Made by a program: the position numbers and the translations under genes. A stretch of DNA of 64,000 bases from Filobasidium wieringae (Eukaryota; Basidiomycota; Tremellomycetes; Filobasidiales; Filobasidiaceae): contig BCIV01000008.1 in NCBI GenBank assembly GCA_001600055.1, forward strand, positions 124,001-188,000, read 5' to 3'. The notes beneath the pieces are model-generated. The model made no database searches. It was not told the origin of the DNA and saw only the letters and a list, made by a program, of their open reading frames with translations. Positions 57,017 to 64,000 of the stretch are shown one piece after another. The first letter of the stretch is position 1, and each line of letters starts with the position of its first letter.

Positions 57017-59902
57017 ATGGACCTCCCCCTGAACCTGAACAAGCACCACCCCCACCCACCACGCCGTCCCTCCCACCCCTTCTCCCTAGCCCTCCCCTTT
57101 TCCCGCCGAAGGACCATCAGGTACATCTCCCTCTTCACCCTCGCCCTCCTGTCCTTGTTATTAGTCGGGGAGCGGAGGAGGGTGAGGCGCATCCACAGGC
57201 TTTCGGAGCAAGGAGGAGGAGGAGGAGGAGAGCGGGGGTGGGGATGGGTGGGATGGGATGGGAACGGTCTGGCACGGAGGGTCGTTCCGCGACGGGCAGA
57301 GCTGGGGGTCGACCTGAGGAGATCATCAGGGCTGAGGGAGGAAAAGGAGGGGGGGTTGGGGAAACGGGAAGACGACTACAACGACGACGACGACGACAAT
57401 TACTACGAGGGGCAAGGATGGGAAGAGAGGTTGAACGAAGGTCTAAGGGGGTTAGGGTTGGGTGCTTTTTCTCCCCTCCCTCTTTCCTCCTGTTCTTCTT
57501 CCTCGCGAAACCCCCCATCCGACCCATCCCATCCCTCCCACCTCGACCTCGACCGCTCCGACGACCGCCCCAACCCCCCCTCCTTAGCACAAGGCCAACG
57601 CCGTATGCCGACGTTCTACGGAAACCCCGATGAAGTAGGTCGGTCGCCGTTCGATAGTCTGCCCCCCTTCCCTCCGGCTGGGTCTGCTTCTTCTTCTGGG
57701 CGTCGGGACATGGATAGTAACGGGAATGGGAATGGGAATGGGAGACGGGAGGGACGAGGGGGGGGGAAGAGGGTGTTGTTCTTGACCGGTAAGTCTCGGT
57801 CCACGTCGATGTCGATATCCTCATCGATATCCTCATCGATACCATTCATCCGGTCGAACGGGGGGGGGCGGGGCTGATTGGATGGGTTTCTTTTTCCTTT
57901 TTTTCCCTTTGCCTTTTCGCTTCGTTTGGTTTCCGACTCTCGGAACGGGATGGGGATGGATCTTTTCCGATCGGTCGTTCGGGATTCGTCTGATCGGGAT
58001 TCGTCTGCTCGTCTGATCTGATCTGGTCGGTCGGTTCATTGGATCGTGGATCGACTGGGATCACATCTCATCGCCTGGATTGAACTCGATACTTGATCCT
58101 CGATCCTATCATTCGGGTCATCCGGGTCATTCGATCTGTTGGATGTTTGGTCGACTGGTCGACTGATCTTCTTCCGCTCCGATTCATCTCGAATCGTTTC
58201 ACCTACCGGTCTCGCCCACCGGTCACACCCCGCTCATCCACCGGTCTCCCTCACCCCACTCACTGCGCTCACCCCACTCACTGCGCTCACCCCACTCGCC
58301 GCGCAGACTACCACGACTACCTCGAACGAATGAACACCCACACCTACGAACTCGTAGACTCTGCACTGCGTCACCCGCTCGTTCACCATACCGACGTCTG
58401 GGGTCCGGGCTGGAATGGGTGGGACGAGGGGGTGGATTTGAGTGAGAATGTTCGGAGGAGGGGGTGGAGGGTGGCTCAGGCAGAGGGACTGGGAAGGGAT
58501 GGGAATGAGGGACGGGAGGGGGAGACGATGAAGGATTGGTTGGATAGGATCGGGAAAGTCCCGCCCGGTTGTCCTGGACAGACGTTCGATTTGGTCTGGA
58601 CCATCTCGTCAGTCTCCTCTCCTGCTTCCACCCCAGCGCATACAACGATCTGACTAACCCCCCCCCCCCCCCTACAGCGACATCTTCAAACAAACCTCCC
58701 CCCTCCTCTCCCGTCCTCTCCCCTGCAACTCCCTCCTAGCTCAACAACTGGGCGACTGTCATTCCCTAAACTGTCTGAGGGAATGGTACCCCCACACCTC
58801 GAACATCACCGTGACGAAATACGCGTTCGAGATGATCGACATCTTCAACCCGGCACGGTTGGAGAGGGAGTTTGAGGGGATGGAGATGCAGCTTTTCGGG
58901 CATAGTCCGGATAGCGCTAATGAGTGGGATTTTTACCCGGGAGAGGGGGAGAGGGAGGGGGTCGTCCTTTTCGGGTTTACGGGGAGTTGTGAGTTTTGGC
59001 CTGCGTGCGTGAGGCGAGATCGATAGGGTTTGAAACGTGCTTGCATGCTTGACATAGTCTACCCGTTGAGGACGACGATCACGAACGCGATCGATGAGAC
59101 GCCGGAGAAGACGGTCGTCAGGCGATTCACCCACCCGGGGTACACGATCTGGGAGGACCCTCGAGCGTATTCCGACCCTCTCGAGACGTACACCCCGGAT
59201 CATCCTTATTACCAGAAACATCTCGCCATGCGACGAGACTTTGCCACCGGTCTCCGATCCGCCAAGATCTGCGTCTTCGATTCTTCCCTCGAACGGAAGA
59301 TGATCCGCAAATACTCCCAGGCGTTCTTGAGCGGGTGCGTGGTCGCGGGGGATATCCCGACCGAACAGGAAGATCAGTTGGGGGAATTCATGATCCAGCT
59401 TCATCCGGATTGGGACATCGAGAAGATCGACGAGGTACTGAGGGAGGCGTTGCGGGACGAGGACGAGTTGAAGAGGAAGGCGTTCTTGGGGTTCGCTTAT
59501 GCCAGGAGGTACCTCACTAATACGTACGTCCATCCGCTCGCTCTCGTCGAGTAGGCCCAGTCCTGATCGCCTTGCTCCCCCTCGGACCCGTAGAAACAAG
59601 ATCACCCAGATGTTACGGCTCGTGGATAAATATAATGAGGGCGTTAGAGGGTACGATCGTGAGTCTTCCCCCACACTCGCCTTCCCCTCGCACGACACGC
59701 GCGCTCACGCTTCGATCCCGATAGTACCGTACGGGTTCTCACTACGATGCAGAGCATACTGGAGCGACGAGGATTCTTATCGACCGTAAGTCGTCCCGGC
59801 ACCGTTTCGAAATGCCTCTCATATCGCTTACCCCTTTACCCGCCCCGCTGTAGACCCTGGTGCCAAGGTTACCGCGGATTAGAAGGTCGTTCGCGTTCAT
59901 AG
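57017..59902 (+). CDS. Type II membrane glycosyltransferase-like protein
   Basis: Exons 57017-57788, 58307-58607, 58678-58988, 59058-59523, 59594-59658, 59725-59785, 59854-59902 give 674 residues. A short cytosolic N-terminus rich in Pro/His/Arg precedes one signal-anchor helix (IRYISLFTLALLSLLLV, residues 34-50) and a long low-complexity stem with Gly, Asp and Asn-Gly repeats. The catalytic-looking part has LFLTGDYHDYLERMNTHTYELV, FGFTGSFYPLRTTITNAI, CVFDSSLERKMIRKYSQAFLSGCVVAGDIPTEQED, QLHPDWDIEKIDEVLREAL and DKYNEGVRGYDLPYGFSLRCRAYW. The GDIPTEQ-then-helix layout recalls the C-terminal lobe of GT-B enzymes such as the glycosyl-transferase-1-like (DUF3880 type) group. A Golgi role in cell-wall or capsule glycans is inference. 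Start context aacgATGg is good. Confidence 0.75.
57789..58306 (+). other. Unusually long 518-nt intron in the glycosyltransferase-like gene
   Basis: Donor gtaagt, acceptor cgcag. About eight times the usual intron length here. It ends in three copies of an 18-bp unit (ctcaccccactcactgcg, last copy ctcgccgcg) at 58251-58303. Splicing joins TG to DYHDYLERM in phase. Confidence 0.7.
58251..58303 (+). repeat. 18-bp tandem repeat, 3 copies, inside the intron
   Basis: Units of ctcaccccactcactgcg; the third is altered. The array runs into the acceptor gcgcag, so the repeat forms the polypyrimidine region of the splice site. Confidence 0.8.
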
Positions 59903-62142
59903 AGATAGGAGCACACGTCGATCGAGGCGACGTTAGATATATATATATATATTAGTACTGTATCACTTAGGAAGTCTTTTTTTAGAGTATTGTAGTTGAG
60001 CGGAATTCATGCGAGCATTCGCAAATGTTGCTTGCTGCACAACACCGGTTTTGTCGACGCGAGGACGGCAGATGGTCGATCGAGGCGTACCTCATTTTGT
60101 CCTCGTCAGCCGGGATTAGAAACCCATGACTCTTGACCGTCGACTATGCAAGTCAGAGATTGAATGCACCAATTTCTACTCTGACACAGTGTATTTCTTC
60201 TACCACCCCGAAGGGAGGAGGCTCGACATAAGAAGGATACTCCGACCGCAAACCCCGTCGGTCACGCGGGTACGCGTTCTTGCGGTGTCCACAGGAGGTA
60301 TCCATAACGCTGGGGTTCTGTATCCTGAGGTTCTTTGTCTTGTACGGGAAGCATTGGCATTGCCGGATATACTTTGGGCTTGGGAAGGGTGGGTACGGGA
60401 AGGGTGGACAACAACAGTGCTTAATGGTCCAGGTAGATCTGCTCTGTCTGCATCAATGTATTTCTTCAATCATCGTACTCTACAGCAGGCACCAATTTGA
60501 ACCATAGTAGACACATTTTAACAAATATAACGCTGTGATAATACGGGAGGTCCAGGCAGGTTTTTGGGGAACGCTCTGGAGCGGTTTCTTTCTGAGGGTG
60601 TACACAACAATAGGTTTCGTAGGCCTGTAGAGTATAGTCGCAAGGTCGGAAAACGATTATTAGATGGCATGAGAGCAAACGCAGTGATTTCATGCCGCAT
60701 AGGACATCAAATGAGTGGCTTCAAAAAACTCGATCTGAGGCCCTCTTCATGCAGACCCTTTGAACCTCGTGATCAGCTCCATAAAGCCGTCTCTTAGCGT
60801 ATCAATTGAACGGAACAATGGTAGTAGATCAGTTGAAAGGGTCGGGGTCGAAAGCGTTAATTTCGCCACCTCATTCAGATGGGTTCATTCAGTCCTCATC
60901 TGGATAACGGGATATCGCGAACAGCTGATTCCTTTCAGATATATGACGTAGCGAGATCAGAGGTAGTCTAAAGGACATTATCCGAGGACATATAAATGTA
61001 TGAGCTCTGCATTTGTTCGATCACCGAGACCTTCAGCAGCGAGTCTCCGCTGCACCTAGCCAAATTTTATCGATCGAGCTTGCTTAAGTCCACAGAAATA
61101 GTCGACGGACCTGTATTCGCATCACCAGTAGGGATTATTCCGTTCCAAATGCCTTCGATCTTCAAGAGCAAGCCGATCCCCCCAGTCCCAGCAGTCCTAG
61201 TTTCTCCCTCTATCAAAAAGTCCGACATGTCAAGCCGCCTTTGCAATCGACCTATCTACGAGACACATCCACCTGATTGCGACGTGAGGATGAATTGTCC
61301 GTGTCGTTCCTTGAGAGATCCGGGGGTCTTGACTCCCGTAGATGTAGAAAACAACAGGCCGAGAGGATTTACAAAGTCGATCGATCGGATTCGTGGACCC
61401 ATCAGAGCCACGTTCGCTAGGAGTCACGCACGGGATGATGGCAGTGCAAAGCGGAAAGACGAAAGGGTTACATCCGATTATTAGCGGAAACGGGTGATCG
61501 CACTTGTTGTAAACTTTTATACTTTACGAGATAATACACCAGGCCTAATCTCCGACTATAATTCCTGGTAATCTCGAAGCGTGGAACCCCTATACTCACG
61601 CGGATGACCACAGATGAGGCCTTGTAGATGGCTCCAAACGGGAAACATATCAAGCAACCTATCTCTAGCTGCTGGAACTCATTAGATACTGCAATATGTT
61701 TTGAAAGGATGATACAAATCTGGTTTTCGAAATCCCTACAGATAGATCGGGTTCTTGATCGTAGTGCAACCTGCAGGTCGAATTCAACCGAGCCGTCGCA
61801 TAGAACAATAGTATTCAGCGTCGCGGTGTACGATAGTGAAAGTTAAGGTAACACTTTCCAACCGCGAGGAACCCAAACAGACGTGAAGTTCACCGTACTC
61901 TAAGCAAATCTCAGGCCGACTCGAGCACTTTCTCATGTAATTCATGTATCAGATAATCATTAAGGACGAGAAGACAATCAACAAATTATCCGGAAACCAT
62001 CATGTTAAGGTACGACAATGTAATATTATCCGGGGAGGAGGTATGGAATTTGAAGCTCCATGCTTGTGTTTGACCTATGGTGAACGACATATCAGCTATT
62101 GTATGAAGACGAAGGGAGCGACTTTCCGGACTAACTCGGTAG
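59903..62142. other. Gene-poor region, 2.2 kb
   Basis: No supported gene. Contains a (ta)n run at about 59937-59953. Short ATG-led frames such as 60126-60500 and 60996-61484 have no domain or introns. No tRNA or other RNA gene was recognised. Confidence 0.45.
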
Positions 62143-62888
62143 CTACCCCAAATGGTTCCTCACTTTTGTAGCAATCTTAGTTAATTTCGTATCCGTCTCG
62201 GCGGAGAGAGACGCAAGCTTGGCAATCTCCTCTGCCATTCCGTTTTGTTTGAGGATAATCCCTTCAAGCTTCTCATCAACCTCTCTGTCCGTCTTTGATC
62301 GATCTTCTACTTGTTGATCCTCAACTTTCTGGTCCAGTTCCTCTTTCATCTTGATGCGCTCTTCCATCTGGTTCTTCCCCTTGGCCTGCTCCATCTGTAC
62401 TTTGTTGTCCAACGCATACTTCTCGCCCTCGTACTGCAACGTCAATTTTTTCATCTCATGATCCAATTTCAATTTCGTCATCTGAAATTCCATATGTTTT
62501 TCGAATCGATACCTCTCGGCTTCCGCTTCTGTGTGTCCTGTGGCCTTTTGACTGGTCGTGTTCAAGGATGAAGCTTTTTGATGGTCGACTGGACCCGATC
62601 CGTCTTTGAGCTTATTTTGATCGATAGAGCTTTGCGTTTTTTGAATGGCTTTGTTGAGTTCACGACTATTGCGGACTGATGGAATCATCTAGATGTCAGA
62701 TGATGATACTGAGGTGATTACAAATATAGTCACGGCTTACCCCAATCATCGGAGTCGTAATCTGTCGCGACACCCGAGGCAGTTGCAGAATGATCTGTGT
62801 AGGAGTTGCTGAATTTTACGAATTCAGGAAGTTGACTATCTTTGGTAATCATATAATTTAACTCTACTTACATGGGTTGGTCAGTCAT
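62143..62888 (-). CDS. Coiled-coil protein A of a tandem pair, function unknown
   Basis: Exons 62888-62872 (17 nt), 62808-62741, 62675-62143 give 205 residues. The N-terminus MTDQPINSYTDHSATASGVA ends in an acidic DYDSDDW. A long charged coiled coil follows from about residue 75 (RYRFEKHMEFQMTKLKLDHE, then MKKLTLQYEGEKYALDNKVQ) to about 185. The acceptor at 62676 was chosen over the ATG at 62688 because it keeps the frame of all three exons. Related in sequence and orientation to the frame at 63648-64000. No signal peptide or membrane span; family unknown. Confidence 0.65.
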
Positions 62889-63647
62889 AGCGGAAACAGA
62901 TGTCTCTGAAGCGAGGGATATGGGTAGCGGGCTTCTGGCTCGTTGAAGAAAGGTTGTGGGTTATCGGGGTAGGTAAGAGTGGACGAACCGTCTACTGTTT
63001 CTTTACACTATTCACTCTGATCTCTGACCGTTCAAGCTCTCGAGTGGACGAGTAGTGATATATTGATTGATGGCCTTGATGGAGTGATGAGACCGAGACA
63101 AAACTCGCGCGCTAGAACGACTTCCTCTCTGTGATGCTTCTTGATTGGGCCTCTGAAGACTGATGAGATTGATGAAACATGAGACAAGAGATCGATACGA
63201 AAGTTGGATCATAGACCACAAGTAAAGGTCGCCCAGAGGACATTCGCCGATCGTCAGAGGATATACGCTGGTGGCGCTAGGTCTGGACGATCGGAAGCGA
63301 GAATCGGGATGAAATCGCAGAGAATGTTGTAATTGCAGCAGGAAAACTCTCATGCTCAGCACCTGTTTCCTCACAGAACAAAGGCCTCGATCCGCATTCA
63401 CTCTGTCTCGTACGTATAGATAGGCTGTGGGCACTACCCAAGCATATATGATTCGCGCGGCATTGCATTGGACATAAGAGGTAAAAAGTAACATATACAG
63501 TCTGAACATAATCTCTCTAGTGATTCCGATAGGAGAAAGAGGTCTGGAATTTAAAGCTCCATGCTTATGATATGCCTGTATTAAAACGCTGATCAGATCA
63601 TGGCCGATAAGGCATGCTCCTAGACTCACCGTATCGAAATCATTTCA
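62889..63647. other. Spacer between the tandem coiled-coil genes
   Basis: 759 nt holding the 5' region of gene A and the 3' side of gene B. A 205-codon open frame (63012-63629 minus) has no ATG for its first 40 codons and no recognisable domain; it is not called. The stretch near 63541-63575 resembles 62041-62075. Confidence 0.45.
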
Positions 63648-64000
63648 CTATCGATCGTGGCACCAGTCGCAATCCTTACAACGGTCCCAGTTGACAACAC
63701 AGGAGGTATCCGATTCTTGACGCATGGAAACATTCTCGATCATCTTGTATAGTTCCAGATTTCGACTCTTCATTTCATTATGCTGAACGAGAAGTTTCTC
63801 TTGGAATTTGGCAAACTCATCTTTCCCCTTATATTCCGTCTGTTTTTCTTTCATCGAATCAGCCACGATGCGAGCATGCTCGACCTTGTGATCCAAACGA
63901 GCCTGCTCCATCTTATGCTCCAGGGTTAATTTGGTTATCTCATGCACCATCTCCATCTTCCTCATTTCCATCTCCCAAGTCTTATCGAGACGGTATCGTT
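63648..64000 (-). CDS. Coiled-coil protein B of a tandem pair (5' end outside window)
   Basis: Open to the right edge of the window; 117 codons visible before the stop. It reads RYRLDKTWEMEMRKMEMVHE and ITKLTLEHKMEQARLDHKVE at its visible start. This aligns with RYRFEKHMEFQMTKLKLDHE and MKKLTLQYEGEKYALDNKVQ of gene A. After the coiled coil it ends in a cysteine-rich tail (RCKDCDWC) that gene A lacks. The tail could reflect a frame change or an unspliced intron, since another frame is open there to a stop at 63630. Start and promoter are outside the window. Confidence 0.6.
   Translation of the reverse strand, partial: RYRLDKTWEMEMRKMEMVHEITKLTLEHKMEQARLDHKVEHARIVADSMKEKQTEYKGKDEFAKFQEKLLVQHNEMKSRNLELYKMIENVSMRQESDTSCVVNWDRCKDCDWCHDR

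Noticed and set aside
60126..61484. ATG-led frames of 124 and 162 codons in the right-hand gene-poor region
   Set aside because: No domain, no introns in an intron-rich genome and no compositional sign of coding.
63012..63629. 205-codon open frame on the minus strand between the two coiled-coil genes
   Set aside because: No ATG for the first 40 codons, no domain and no splice partner; composition looks random.

Overview
The window is nuclear DNA of a basidiomycete yeast, most likely a member of the Tremellomycetes (the Cryptococcus/Kwoniella neighbourhood). Three things point there. Every conserved gene is cut by many introns of about 50-75 nt with ctaac/ctgac-like branch sites. Gene spacing is compact with many short convergent or divergent intergenic regions. 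The predicted proteins (SNX41/Atg20-type nexin, fused Ade5,7, CPL1-like secreted protein, RCR-type protein) match basidiomycete forms. Species assignment is inference; no rRNA or tRNA gene was found.

Layout. 1-22.8 kb: a 5'-truncated sorting nexin (SNX41/ATG20 type, +), a Gyp1-like TBC RabGAP (+), transportin/Kap104 (+), a C2H2/AT-hook regulator (-), a PsiD-like aromatic amino acid decarboxylase (-), a 992-residue P-loop NTPase of unknown function (+), and the 22-exon beta-COP gene SEC26 (+). 22.9-31.2 kb: TRM44 tRNA methyltransferase (-), a CPL1-like secreted Cys-rich protein (-), a TBC1D20/Gyp8-like RabGAP with a C-terminal membrane anchor (-), and a small conserved-looking protein (+). 32.3-43.6 kb: an unknown 207-residue protein (+), a small membrane protein (-), the Rieske protein RIP1 (-) divergent from ADE5,7 (+), an old-yellow-enzyme family oxidoreductase (+), and an RCR-type single-span protein (-). 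43.6-48.8 kb: gene-poor DNA holding a run of short minus-strand ORFs with no recognisable relatives. 48.9-51.6 kb: a molybdenum cofactor locus (MoaA then MoaC, +). 51.6-57.0 kb: gene-poor DNA with a dense microsatellite cluster. 57.0-59.9 kb: a type II membrane glycosyltransferase-like gene (+). 60-64 kb: gene-poor DNA and two tandem related coiled-coil genes (-), the second running off the window.

Functional themes. Several neighbours serve membrane traffic (SNX41, two TBC RabGAPs, beta-COP), but in eukaryotic fashion each gene is its own unit and no operon-like logic is implied. The most interesting items are: the MoaA/MoaC locus, where two good introns around the MoaA stop codon can fuse the two frames, as in animal MOCS1; five GC-AG introns confirmed by protein homology; the PsiD-like decarboxylase; the orphan P-loop NTPase; and the tandem coiled-coil family at the right end.

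Gene models were spliced by hand. Exon phases were checked to add up for every spliced model given as a CDS. Starts are the least certain part.
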